A stretch of DNA of 19,815 nucleotides. Source: Actinomycetes bacterium (lineage in GTDB: Bacteria; Actinomycetota; Actinomycetes; Actinomycetales; Actinomycetaceae). Under the pieces are notes generated by a model that was not told the DNA's origin, did not search any database, and worked only from the letters and a program-made list of their open reading frames with translations. The stretch's first letter is position 1. Each line of letters starts with the position of its first letter. Positions 6,658 to 13,895 of this stretch are shown piece after piece. Position numbers and translations under genes: made by a program. The stretch covers positions 1 to 19,815 of the forward strand of contig JAFAAX010000078.1 in NCBI GenBank assembly GCA_023426345.1, read 5' to 3'.

Positions 6658-8742
6658 GTGATCGACCCGACCAACCCCCTCGCCGTCCCATCCGGTCTGC
6701 CGTTCGGACTGCCGGACTTCGCGAGGCTCACCCCCGCGCACCTCGAGGAGGCGCTGAGCGAGGGCATGGTCCGCCAGCGCGCGGAGTGGGAGGCGATCGC
6801 CACCGACCCCGCGGGACCGACGGTGGAGAACACGGTGGTCGCCGTCGACGAGTCGGGGCGCCTCCTGGAGCGGGCGGAGTCCGCGGCCTGGACGCTGCTG
6901 TCCTCGGTGGGCGGTCCGGAGCTGGACGCCCTCTATGAGCGGTTCGCCCCGCTGCTGGCCGAGCACGCGAACACTTTCACGCTCGACGTGCGCCTGTATC
7001 GCCGCTATCTGGCCGTGGCCGCCCGCGGCGACCTCGATCCGGAGACCGCGTGGGTGGTGCACCGCCAGATCGCGGCCTTCGAGCGCCTCGGCGTCGCACT
7101 GGACGACGCGGCGCAGGAGAGGCTGCGCAGCCTCAACGCCCAGCTGGCCTCCGCGGAGGCCGACATGGACGCGCGGATCACGAAGCAGCTGAGCCGCACG
7201 GGCCTGGACGGCGACGCGCCCGACGGGTTGGACGGACTGGACCCGGCGGCCGCCGCACGCGCCCGGGAGGCCGGGGCGGCCCGCGGCCATGCCTGGTTCC
7301 TCGGCTGCCGCAACTTCACCACCCAGCTCGAGCAGTCCGCGCTGTCCCGCCCGGAGGTCCGGCGCGCCCTGCTCGACGCCTCCCAGACGCGCGGGACGGG
7401 CGAGGACCCGCAGACGGACACCCGCGCCACCGTCCTGCGGATCGTGGGTCTGCGCGCCGAACGCGCCCGGCTGCTCGGCTTCCCCGACCACGCGAGCCTC
7501 GTCATGGACGCGGAGACCGTGCCCGGGCCTGACGCCGCCCGCGAACTCCTGGTCCGCGTCGGACACGCTGCGGCGGCGAAGGTCGACGAGGACGCCGCCG
7601 AGCTCGCCCGCCTGGCGGCGGCCGACCCCGGCGGGGACGGCCTGCGGGCCGCGGACTGGCCGTTCTACGAGGACCGGCTGCGCCGGAGCCGCCTCGGCGT
7701 GGACACCGAGGCGCTGCGGCCCTATCTGGCGCTCGACCGCGTCCTCGAGGACGGCGTGTTCTGGGCGGCGGGGCGGCTCTACGGCCTCACGATGACGCCG
7801 CGCCCGGACCTGCGCGGCTGGTCCGAGGACGCGCGGTGCTGGGAGGTCCGCGACGCCGACGGGTCCCCGCTCGGCCTGTTCGTCGGGGACTGGTTCGCCC
7901 GGCCCGGCAAGCAGGGCGGGGCGTGGATGAACGAGGTCCTCGCCCCCGCGGGACCGGGGACCGGCGACGGCCCCGAGGGGCGGACGCTGCCCGTGATCGC
8001 GAACAACGCGAACTTCGCGCGGCCGGCGCCGGGAGAGCCCGCCCTGCTCACCTGGGACGAGGTCATCACCTGCTTCCACGAGTTCGGCCACGCGCTCCAC
8101 GGCTTCCTCTCCCGCACGGCGTACCGCTGCGACGCCGGGACGAGCGTGCCGCGCGACTTCGTCGAGATGCCGAGCCAGCTGAACGAGATGTGGGCCTTCC
8201 ACCCGGAGGTCCTCGCGCACTTCGCGCGCCACGTCGACACGGGGGAGCCGCTCCCCGGGGAGTGGCTGGACGCGCTGACGGCGTCCGCCACCTTCGGGCA
8301 GGGCTTCGCCACCCTGGAGTTCGTCGAGGCGGCCGTCATCGACCACGCCTGGCACCGGCTGGCGCCCGACCATGTGCCGGACGCCCGCGACCTGGACGCG
8401 GTCCGGCGCTTCGAGGACCGCGCGCTCGCCGAGACCGGTCTGGCCCACGCCCTGGTTCCCCCGCGTTACCGCTCGACCTACTTCGCCCACACGTTCGCCG
8501 GCGGCTACGACGCCGGGTACTACGGGTACATGTGGGCGGAGGTGCTGGTCGCGGAGCTCGAGCAGTGGTTCCGGACGGACGCGGCCGTGGACGGCGACGG
8601 GGGCCTCAACCGGCGGGCCGGGGGGATCCTGCGCCGGGAGCTCCTGGCGCGCGGCGACTCGCGCGATCCGCTCGAGTCGTTCCGGGCCGTGCGCGGCCGC
8701 GAGGCGGACCCGGCCTCCATCCTGGTGCGCCGGGGGCTGTGA
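6658..8742 (+). CDS. M3-family zinc metallopeptidase (oligopeptidase A / peptidyl-dipeptidase Dcp type)
   Basis: A 694-residue cytoplasmic oligopeptidase. The zinc site is HEFGH (His474, Glu475, His478), and the third ligand is Glu503 in FVEMPSQ, 25 residues after the second His, as in thimet-type M3 peptidases. The substrate-binding segment FAHTFAGGYDAGYYGYMW lies near the C-terminus. The N-terminal ~440 residues are the helical region that closes over the catalytic channel. Length is close to the E. coli Dcp/OpdA proteins (about 680 residues). Such enzymes degrade short peptides left by proteases. The GTG start at 6658 has AGGAG (6647-6651) 6 nt upstream; the gene follows the GNAT-MazG fusion after 22 bases, so it is probably in the same transcript. 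Whether it is a dipeptidase or an endopeptidase cannot be decided here. Confidence 0.94.
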   Translation: MIDPTNPLAVPSGLPFGLPDFARLTPAHLEEALSEGMVRQRAEWEAIATDPAGPTVENTVVAVDESGRLLERAESAAWTLLSSVGGPELDALYERFAPLLAEHANTFTLDVRLYRRYLAVAARGDLDPETAWVVHRQIAAFERLGVALDDAAQERLRSLNAQLASAEADMDARITKQLSRTGLDGDAPDGLDGLDPAAAARAREAGAARGHAWFLGCRNFTTQLEQSALSRPEVRRALLDASQTRGTGEDPQTDTRATVLRIVGLRAERARLLGFPDHASLVMDAETVPGPDAARELLVRVGHAAAAKVDEDAAELARLAAADPGGDGLRAADWPFYEDRLRRSRLGVDTEALRPYLALDRVLEDGVFWAAGRLYGLTMTPRPDLRGWSEDARCWEVRDADGSPLGLFVGDWFARPGKQGGAWMNEVLAPAGPGTGDGPEGRTLPVIANNANFARPAPGEPALLTWDEVITCFHEFGHALHGFLSRTAYRCDAGTSVPRDFVEMPSQLNEMWAFHPEVLAHFARHVDTGEPLPGEWLDALTASATFGQGFATLEFVEAAVIDHAWHRLAPDHVPDARDLDAVRRFEDRALAETGLAHALVPPRYRSTYFAHTFAGGYDAGYYGYMWAEVLVAELEQWFRTDAAVDGDGGLNRRAGGILRRELLARGDSRDPLESFRAVRGREADPASILVRRGL

Positions 8743-8757
8743 GCGGGTCCGGCGTGA

Positions 8758-8763
8758 GATGAT
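8758..8763 (+). promoter_or_regulatory. Candidate extended -10 box for the FAD oxidoreductase gene
   Basis: GATGAT is preceded by TGA (8755-8757), which resembles an extended -10. The predicted start near 8770 would leave a leader of about 25 nt carrying AAGGAG. The match is modest. Confidence 0.3.
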
Positions 8764-8794
8764 GAGGGCACAACCGATCGAAGGAGTCAGGACC

Positions 8795-9892
8795 GTGGCA
8801 AGAATCGTCGTCGTCGGTGGCGGATACGGCGGTGTGACGGTCGCCAAGGGGCTGGATCCCCTGGCCGACGTCGTGCTGATCGAGCAGAAGGACCAGTTCG
8901 TCCATCACGCGGCCGCGCTGCGGGCCGCGGTGGACGAGGTCTGGGAGAACGCGATCTTCATGCCCTACTCGAACCTGCTCGCCCGCGGCGAGGTCGTGCA
9001 CGGCACGGTCGCGCGGGTCTCGGGCACCCGGGTGGAGATGTTCGGGCACGACCCGATCGACGCCGACTACGTCGTCCTGGCCACGGGCTCCACCTACCCG
9101 TTCCCCGCGAAGTACTCCTCCTCGCGGGCCGCCGTCGCGAAGGCGCGCATCGAGCAGCTCCATCAAGACCTCGCCGACGCCCAATCGGTGATGCTGGTGG
9201 GCGGCGGCACGGTCGGCATCGAGATGTCGGGCGAGCTGGCCAACGCCTTCCCCGGCATCCAGATCACGATCGTCGAGAAGGGCCCGGACATCCTGTCCAC
9301 GCCCGGGTACTCCGACGGGCTGCGCGCCGAGCTGCGCGCCCAGCTCGACGATCTCGGCGTCCGCGTGGTGACGGGCTCCGAGCTGGCCTACCTGCCGCCC
9401 CAGAACGTCGGGGAGCTCGGGCGCTTCTCCGTGGCGACGAAGGCCGGCGACCAGATCGACGCCGACATCTGGTTCCAGTGCTTCGGCTCCCGGGCGAACA
9501 CCGGCTACCTGGACGGGACCGAGTACCAGCCCCTCCTCCATCCCGACGGCACGGTGCGCGTCGAGCCGACCCTGCAGGTGCAGGGGCACCCCCACGTCTA
9601 CGCCATCGGCGACATCACCGACGTCCGCGAGTCCAAGCGCGCCGACGCGGCCCGCCAGCAGGCGAGGGTCGTCATCACCAACGTCGAGCGGCAGCTGGAG
9701 GGGGAGTCCCCCGACGTCACCTATCAGCCGACCAAGGAATGGGTGATCCTGCCGCTGGGCCCCTCGGCGGGTGCCTCCCAGCTGGTGGACGCCGACGGCC
9801 GGACCAGGATCGTGGGTCCCGAGCAGACGGCGGAGATCAAGGGGACGGACCTCATGGTCTCCGTGATCCGCTCGCAGCTCAACCTGCCCTGA
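8795..9892 (+). CDS. FAD-dependent pyridine nucleotide-disulfide-type oxidoreductase (NDH-2 / FSP1-like)
   Basis: A 365-residue flavoprotein. The N-terminal Rossmann motif IVVVGGGYGG (Gly8-Gly13) binds FAD, and a second dinucleotide fold starts near residue 133 (MLVGGGTVGIEMSGELA) for NAD(P)H. The second FAD motif is YAIGDITD with Asp273. It lacks a redox CxxxxC pair after the first motif, so it is not a thioredoxin- or lipoamide-reductase; it resembles AIF/FSP1 and type II NADH dehydrogenases that pass electrons to quinones. No transmembrane helix is seen; any membrane contact would be peripheral. The GTG at 8795 is chosen because AAGGAG (8781-8786) sits 8 nt upstream and the FAD motif begins immediately after; the frame is open further upstream but overlaps the peptidase gene. 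The electron acceptor is unknown. Confidence 0.9.
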   Translation: MARIVVVGGGYGGVTVAKGLDPLADVVLIEQKDQFVHHAAALRAAVDEVWENAIFMPYSNLLARGEVVHGTVARVSGTRVEMFGHDPIDADYVVLATGSTYPFPAKYSSSRAAVAKARIEQLHQDLADAQSVMLVGGGTVGIEMSGELANAFPGIQITIVEKGPDILSTPGYSDGLRAELRAQLDDLGVRVVTGSELAYLPPQNVGELGRFSVATKAGDQIDADIWFQCFGSRANTGYLDGTEYQPLLHPDGTVRVEPTLQVQGHPHVYAIGDITDVRESKRADAARQQARVVITNVERQLEGESPDVTYQPTKEWVILPLGPSAGASQLVDADGRTRIVGPEQTAEIKGTDLMVSVIRSQLNLP

Positions 9893-9893
9893 G

Positions 9894-9908
9894 CCCCGCT
9901 CCGCGGGG
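9894..9908. terminator. Weak GC hairpin after the FAD oxidoreductase gene
   Basis: CCCCGC (9894-9899) and GCGGGG (9903-9908) pair around a 3-nt loop one base after the stop codon. There is no U-tract, so termination is only possible, not shown. Confidence 0.35.
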
Positions 9909-9931
9909 TGCCGGGTGCGCCCGCGGGCGGG

Positions 9932-9937
9932 TAGGCT
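9932..9937 (+). promoter_or_regulatory. -10 box (TAGGCT) of the leaderless acidic-protein gene
   Basis: TAGGCT is followed after 6 nt (gggccc) by ATG at 9944, and no ribosome-binding site intervenes. Transcription is therefore expected to start at the A of the start codon. Confidence 0.5.
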
Positions 9938-9943
9938 GGGCCC

Positions 9944-10267
9944 ATGGCCACTGATCCGCGTGACGCGCTGAATCGACTGATCGCAGCGTTCGAGCACCAC
10001 TTCGACCTCGCGCAGGCGGGTGACCGCGTCGACTCGCGGACGCTGGAGGCCGCGGAGGATCTGCTTCGCGACGCCTTTTTCACCTACGACGACCAGCTGT
10101 TCACCGGCTACGGGATCGAGCTGCCCTTCGACCTGGTGGAGGACGAGGACCTCGAGGACGACGACTTCGAGGAGGACGTCCTCGACGATGCCGATGAGGA
10201 CGCGGAGGACCTCGACGACGACGCTGACGTCGACGACACCGAGATCGAGGACATCGAGGCCGACTGA
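9944..10267 (+). CDS. Small protein with a helical N-terminus and a polyacidic C-terminal tail
   Basis: A 107-residue protein in two parts. Residues 1-60 look helical (PRDALNRLIAAFEHHFDLAQ, then TLEAAEDLLRDAFFTYDDQLF). From about residue 66 to the end it is almost entirely Asp and Glu, with a few Val, Ile, Leu and Ala. Similar short actinobacterial proteins with the opening DPRDALxRLxAAxE are common in databases and are sometimes labelled 'primosomal protein' without evidence; I know of no demonstrated function. The acidic tail could mimic nucleic acid or bind cations or basic proteins, but that is speculation. The ATG at 9944 is supported by the -10 box 6 nt upstream. It converges on the aldo/keto-reductase-like gene with a 16-base gap. 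Confidence 0.82.
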   Translation: MATDPRDALNRLIAAFEHHFDLAQAGDRVDSRTLEAAEDLLRDAFFTYDDQLFTGYGIELPFDLVEDEDLEDDDFEEDVLDDADEDAEDLDDDADVDDTEIEDIEAD

Positions 10268-10283
10268 CGGGGAGGCCGCCGCC

Positions 10284-11213
10284 TCACGCGCGCGAGACCT
10301 CGTCCAGGACCTCGCGGATCTGGACGGGCAGCGGCGCGTCCGACGCGTCGAGCAGCTGGGCGAGCTGGCGGGCCGTCCGGGGCCCCACGATCGCGGAGGA
10401 CACGCCCGGGGCGTCGCGCGCCCACGCCAGGGCGACGTCGGACGGCGAGCGCTCCAACCCGGCCGCCGCCCGCGCCACGGCCTCGACGACGCCGGCGTCG
10501 GCGCCGCCCAGGTGGGGCGCCACGAGGCCGCGCAGATGCGGGGACGCCGCCCGCGAGTCGGGGGGCGTGGAATGCCGGTACTTGCCGGTGAGGACGCCGC
10601 CGGCCAGCGGGGAGTGCGCGAGCACGCCGACGCCGCTCCGGGCGGCCGGGCGGAGCAGATCGGCCTCCGCGCCGCGGCAGAGCAGCGAGTACTCCTCCTC
10701 GATGACGCTGATCGGCGGGCATCCCGCGGCGACGGCCCCCGCTGTGTCCCACGTCCCGCGGTGGGAGAGCCCGGCGTAGCGGGCGCGTCCCGAGCGCCAG
10801 GCGACCTCCAGCGCTGAGAGCGTCTCCTCGAGGGGGACGTCGGGGTCCGGTCCTGCGATCCAGAGATCGACGTGGTCGGTGGACAGGCGCCGCAGGGCGT
10901 CGTCGAGCGAGGAGAGCATGTCGCCGCGCGCGCCCGAGGGGATCCACCGGCCGTCGGCGCCCAGGCGCGCCCCGCCCCTCCAGGCGAGGACCAGGCGGTG
11001 CCGGCCGACGACGGGGAGCAGCGAGGCGAGGACGTCGACGGCCAGGCCGTCGCCGTGGGTCGGGGCGATCTCCACCAGATCCCCGCCCGCGTCGACGAAG
11101 GCCCCGAGCAGCTCCTGGGCCTCCTGGGCGTCCGTGTCCCGGCCCCACGTCAGGGTCCCCAACCCGATCTCCGACACCCGCAGGCCGCTGGCCCCGCATT
11201 GGCGAATCCTCAT
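10284..11213 (-). CDS. Aldo/keto reductase-fold protein with substituted catalytic tetrad (possible pseudoenzyme)
   Basis: A 309-residue TIM-barrel protein of the aldo/keto reductase superfamily. The opening LRVSEIGLGTLTWGRDTD, the LRRLSTDHVDLW strand, the VLAHSPLAGGVLTGKYR region and the C-terminal NADP(H)-binding SSAIVGPRTARQLAQL are clear family features. The four catalytic positions are all changed: Asp to Glu48 and Tyr to His53 (VEIAPTHGDG where DTAxxYG is expected), Lys to Arg79 (LVLAWRGG where TK is expected), and His to Gly121 (DLWIAGP where DLxxxH is expected). The frame is intact, so this is not a decayed gene in the usual sense. Cofactor binding may remain. The start at 11213 is preferred over 11252 because the family's first strand begins there and a TACGGT box lies 7 nt upstream. 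It is divergent from uppP. Confidence 0.88.
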   Translation of the reverse strand: MRIRQCGASGLRVSEIGLGTLTWGRDTDAQEAQELLGAFVDAGGDLVEIAPTHGDGLAVDVLASLLPVVGRHRLVLAWRGGARLGADGRWIPSGARGDMLSSLDDALRRLSTDHVDLWIAGPDPDVPLEETLSALEVAWRSGRARYAGLSHRGTWDTAGAVAAGCPPISVIEEEYSLLCRGAEADLLRPAARSGVGVLAHSPLAGGVLTGKYRHSTPPDSRAASPHLRGLVAPHLGGADAGVVEAVARAAAGLERSPSDVALAWARDAPGVSSAIVGPRTARQLAQLLDASDAPLPVQIREVLDEVSRA

Positions 11214-11220
11214 GGCATCC

Positions 11221-11226
11221 ACCGTA
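11221..11226 (-). promoter_or_regulatory. -10 box (TACGGT) of the leaderless AKR-like gene
   Basis: TACGGT on the minus strand is followed after 7 nt (ggatgcc) by ATG at 11213. No ribosome-binding site is present. The 78-base divergent region also carries the uppP promoter. Confidence 0.5.
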
Positions 11227-11279
11227 GCGGCATTCCCCGCGCGCACGGGCACGGCGGTGGGTCGGGGGCGGGATGCCTC

Positions 11280-11285
11280 TACAGT
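11280..11285 (+). promoter_or_regulatory. -10 box (TACAGT) of leaderless uppP
   Basis: TACAGT is followed after 6 nt (ggcccc) by the uppP ATG at 11292, with no ribosome-binding site between them. Confidence 0.5.
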
Positions 11286-11291
11286 GGCCCC

Positions 11292-12167
11292 ATGTCATGG
11301 TTCGAAGCGGTCATCCTGGGCCTCGTCCAGGGCCTCACCGAATTCCTCCCGATCTCCTCCTCGGCGCACCTGCGCATCGTGGGGGAGCTGACGGGCACCG
11401 CCGACCCGGGGGCGGCCTTCACGGCGATCACCCAGATCGGCACGGAGACGGCGGTTCTCCTCTACTTCTGGAAGGACATCGTCCGCATCATCGGCCGATG
11501 GGCGCGGTCCCTGCCGATCGTCGGACCCGCCAAGCGGGTGCCGTCCTCCGATCCGGACGCGCGGATGGGCTGGATGATCATCGTGGGCTCGCTGCCGATC
11601 GGCATCCTGGGCCTCAAGCTGGAGGACTCGATCGACACGACCTTCCGCAACCTGTGGGTGACGGTGACGATGCTCGCGGTCTTCGGCCTCCTGCTCGGCC
11701 TGGCGGACCGCTACGGTCGGCGCGTCAAGACGCTGGACCGCATGTCCTGGGGCGACGCGATCCTCTACGGGCTCGCCCAGGCGCTGGCGCTGGTCCCCGG
11801 CGTGTCCCGGTCGGGCGGCACGATCACGATGGGCCGGGCGCTCGGGTACACGCGGGAGGCGGCGGCGCGCTACTCGTTCCTCCTCGCGATGCCCGCCGTG
11901 TTCGCGTCCGGCCTGTACAAGGCCGCGCGCGCCGTCACCGGCGGCGATCCCGTGGCCCCCGGGCCGACCGTCCTGGCCACGCTCCTCGCGTTCGTCGTCG
12001 GCTACCTCGTCATCGTCTGGTTCCTCAAGGTGGTCTCGACGGGATCGTTCGCGCCGTTCGTCTGGTACCGCCTGGGCCTGGCCGCCCTGGTCGCGGGGCT
12101 CCTCCTGGTCGGGATCCTCCAGCCCGCACCCGCGGCGGCCGCGGCCGGCCTCGGGGTCCTCCCGTGA
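11292..12167 (+). CDS. uppP: Undecaprenyl-diphosphatase UppP (BacA family)
   Basis: A 291-residue polytopic membrane enzyme that dephosphorylates undecaprenyl diphosphate to the monophosphate carrier for peptidoglycan and other cell-wall polymers; overproduction in other bacteria gives bacitracin resistance. The first catalytic motif is QGLTEFLPISSSAHL (Glu17, Ser22-24, His26). The second is PGVSRSGGT with the catalytic Arg173. Length and the pattern of hydrophobic helices match the BacA family. The position equivalent to the first Glu of the (E/Q)GLTE motif is Gln13, a common variant. The ATG at 11292 matches the family's usual N-terminus and lies 6 nt behind a TACAGT box. The last four bases overlap the GTG of the HAD gene (GTGA), so both are co-translated. 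Confidence 0.96.
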   Translation: MSWFEAVILGLVQGLTEFLPISSSAHLRIVGELTGTADPGAAFTAITQIGTETAVLLYFWKDIVRIIGRWARSLPIVGPAKRVPSSDPDARMGWMIIVGSLPIGILGLKLEDSIDTTFRNLWVTVTMLAVFGLLLGLADRYGRRVKTLDRMSWGDAILYGLAQALALVPGVSRSGGTITMGRALGYTREAAARYSFLLAMPAVFASGLYKAARAVTGGDPVAPGPTVLATLLAFVVGYLVIVWFLKVVSTGSFAPFVWYRLGLAALVAGLLLVGILQPAPAAAAAGLGVLP

Positions 12168-12880
12168 GCGCACGAGGGCGGCTCCCCGCGCCCGCGGCCG
12201 TGCTCTTCGACCAGGACGGCACCGTCGCGGACACGGAGCCGATCTGGATGGCGTCGGAGACGGACCTCATGGAGCGCCACGGGGCGCGCTGGTCGACGGA
12301 ACTCGGCACGCAGATGGTCGGCCAGCCGCTGCTGCGCTCCGCGGGCATCCTCATCGAGCATGCGGACCTGCCGATGACGCCCGAGGAGGTCGTCGACGAC
12401 ATGCTGTCCTTCGTTGGCGCCGCGATCCGGCGCGACGGCGTGCCGTGGCTGCCGGGCATCCCGGAGCTGCTCGGACGCCTCCACGCCCGCGGCGTGCCGA
12501 CGTCCCTGGTGACGTCCACGTACGCGGTCGTCTCCCGGGAGGTCGTGGCGGCCTCGTCGTCCCTGCCCGGAGGCGGGTTCGACCTGCTGGTGGCCGGGGA
12601 CGACGTGGTCCGCGCGAAGCCCGCTCCGGACGCCTATCTGCTGGCCGCGCAGCGGCTGGGCGTGGACATCGCTCAGTGCCTCGTGCTGGAGGACTCCGCG
12701 TCGGGGATCGCCTCGGCGCTGGCGGCGGGCGCCCATGTCGTCGCGATCCCCTGCGTCCTGCCCGTCGAGCCGCGGGAGGGACTGTCGATCCTGCCGTCCG
12801 CCGATGCGCTGGACGACGCGATGATCGCACGGATCCTGTCCGGCGAGGTCGTCGACGGGCGGGGCGCGACGTCGGCGTGA
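12164..12880 (+). CDS. HAD-superfamily hydrolase (subfamily IA, beta-phosphoglucomutase-like)
   Basis: A 238-residue HAD phosphatase or phosphomutase. Motif I is FDQDGTVADTEP with nucleophile Asp16 and Asp18. The four-helix cap follows (about residues 25-100). Motif II is SLVTST, the motif III lysine lies in RAKPAPDAY, and motif IV is LVLEDSASGI. This sequence pattern is that of PGMB/Gph-like enzymes, whose substrates are sugar phosphates or other small phosphorylated metabolites; the true substrate is not predictable. The GTG start overlaps the uppP stop codon by four bases, and no ribosome-binding site separate from the uppP coding sequence is seen, so its expression should depend on uppP translation. 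It is unrelated in detail to the other HAD gene at 2176-2823. It converges on the RecB-like gene. Confidence 0.9.
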   Translation: MSARGRLPAPAAVLFDQDGTVADTEPIWMASETDLMERHGARWSTELGTQMVGQPLLRSAGILIEHADLPMTPEEVVDDMLSFVGAAIRRDGVPWLPGIPELLGRLHARGVPTSLVTSTYAVVSREVVAASSSLPGGGFDLLVAGDDVVRAKPAPDAYLLAAQRLGVDIAQCLVLEDSASGIASALAAGAHVVAIPCVLPVEPREGLSILPSADALDDAMIARILSGEVVDGRGATSA

Positions 12881-12895
12881 CCGGCCGCTGGCCGG
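12881..12895. terminator. GC hairpin between convergent HAD and RecB-like genes
   Basis: CCGGCC (12881-12886) and GGCCGG (12890-12895) form a perfect 6-bp stem with a 3-nt loop directly after the HAD stop codon and 12 bases from the end of the RecB-like gene. Its position suits a bidirectional stop, but there is no U-tract. Confidence 0.4.
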
Positions 12896-12907
12896 CGGGA
12901 CGGCCGT

Positions 12908-13810
12908 TCAGGCCACCGGGTCGACGCGCGTGCCGAGCAGCCACTCGACGCGGTCCCCGGGGAGCTCGGGCGTGGCGCCGCCGAACAGGGGGCACATCGA
13001 CTGCACGCGGCACCAGCCGCACAGCGGGTTCTTCCGGGGCTGGAAGTCCCCGGCTCGGGCCGCCGCCTCGATCCGGCCCCACAGGGCGGTGAGTTCCCCG
13101 GAGAAGCGCTCGATGTCGTCGGCGAGGGGATCGAGGGTGAGGACCTGGCCCGAGCGCAGATAGAGCAGTTGCGTGCGCGCCGGCAGGCGGGAGGACTCGC
13201 GCAGGAGCAGCGCGTAGAAGCGCATCTGGTACAGGGCCTCGTCGACGAAGCGCGGCTGGGGGGCTTTCCCGGTCTTGTAATCGACGACGCGGATGTCCCC
13301 GGCGGGCGAGCGGTCGATGCGGTCGATGAAACCGCGCAGGCGGATGCCGTCCGGCGTGACGGCGTCGATGCGCTGCTCGCGGCCGGCGGGCTCCAGGCGC
13401 GAGGGATCCTCGATCTGGAAGTACCGGCCCAGCACGCGGCGGACGTCCTCCATCCAGGCCTGGCGCGCCGCCTCGTCGGCGAACAGGTCCGCGACGCTGG
13501 GGTCACGGCGGACGAGGCGGTCGAAGGCCTCGGGCACCATCGACTGCGCGCGCTCGGCGCCGCGCTCGGCGGCGGGCAGGTCGAACAGGTGCTCGAGCAC
13601 GGAGTGGATGAGCGTGCCCATCGCGGTGGCCGGGGTGGCGGGCTCGCGGATGCCGTCGACGACATGCAGGCGGTACTGGAGCGGGCACTTGAGGAATTCC
13701 TTCGCCCGGGACGCCGAGAGCGCCGGCCCCCACGCGCCGCCGCCGCGCGCCGCGTGGGCCGTGCCGGGGGCGTTCATGCCGGGGAGCGGGGGAGCCGGGG
13801 TCTGTGTCAT
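12908..13810 (-). CDS. RecB-like PD-(D/E)XK nuclease with Fe-S cluster motif (Rv2119-type)
   Basis: A 300-residue single-domain exonuclease-like protein. It opens with SASRAKEFLKCPLQYRL, which supplies Cys42. The GTLIHSVLEHLF helix follows, and the PD-(D/E)XK core ends in DYKTGK (Asp177-Lys182), the QhXXY-type part being ALYQMRFYALLL. The C-terminal cysteines CGWCRVQSMC (Cys264, Cys267, Cys273) complete a four-Cys set of the AddB/Cas4 type that holds a 4Fe-4S cluster. It has no helicase domain. A homologue (Rv2119) lies beside trmI and mpa in Mycobacterium tuberculosis, so the neighbourhood is conserved. The ATG at 13810 is chosen because a TACGGT box lies 6 nt upstream; the frame stays open further upstream but would cover the trmI promoter and start. 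Its DNA substrate is not known. Confidence 0.9.
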   Translation of the reverse strand: MTQTPAPPLPGMNAPGTAHAARGGGAWGPALSASRAKEFLKCPLQYRLHVVDGIREPATPATAMGTLIHSVLEHLFDLPAAERGAERAQSMVPEAFDRLVRRDPSVADLFADEAARQAWMEDVRRVLGRYFQIEDPSRLEPAGREQRIDAVTPDGIRLRGFIDRIDRSPAGDIRVVDYKTGKAPQPRFVDEALYQMRFYALLLRESSRLPARTQLLYLRSGQVLTLDPLADDIERFSGELTALWGRIEAAARAGDFQPRKNPLCGWCRVQSMCPLFGGATPELPGDRVEWLLGTRVDPVA

Positions 13811-13816
13811 GCCCCC

Positions 13817-13822
13817 ACCGTA
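13817..13822 (-). promoter_or_regulatory. -10 box (TACGGT) of the leaderless RecB-like gene
   Basis: TACGGT on the minus strand is followed after 6 nt (gggggc) by ATG at 13810 with no ribosome-binding site. It lies back-to-back with the trmI promoter. Confidence 0.5.
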
Positions 13823-13882
13823 ACCGGAGGCGCCGGCACCTGGCCCCACGGCCCCGCCTCCTGTGGAGAAGCGCGCCCACGA

Positions 13883-13888
13883 TAGAAT
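13883..13888 (+). promoter_or_regulatory. -10 box (TAGAAT) of leaderless trmI
   Basis: TAGAAT, a close match to the -10 consensus, is followed after 7 nt by ATG at 13896. No ribosome-binding site lies between. This supports the 13896 start over any upstream in-frame codon. Confidence 0.55.
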
Positions 13889-13895
13889 CCGCGCG

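Noticed and set aside
8372..8794. Upstream in-frame extension of the FAD oxidoreductase
   Set aside because: It overlaps the peptidase coding region, and the GTG at 8795 has AAGGAG and directly precedes the Rossmann motif.
6565..8847. Very long open frame on the minus strand opposite the M3 peptidase gene
   Set aside because: Its translation is low-complexity (Arg/Gly/Val/Pro-rich) with no family motif, while the plus strand encodes an intact zinc peptidase. Such antisense frames are expected at this GC content.
10133..10267. Possible tandem repeat or CRISPR-like repetition of GAC/GAG units
   Set aside because: The periodicity is the three-base codon pattern of an Asp/Glu-rich protein tail; there are no spacer-repeat units.
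10272..10285. GAGGC-CGCC-GCCTC hairpin between the acidic-protein gene and the AKR-like gene as a terminator
   Set aside because: Only 5 bp with no U-tract, and it overlaps the last bases of the AKR-like gene; too weak to call.
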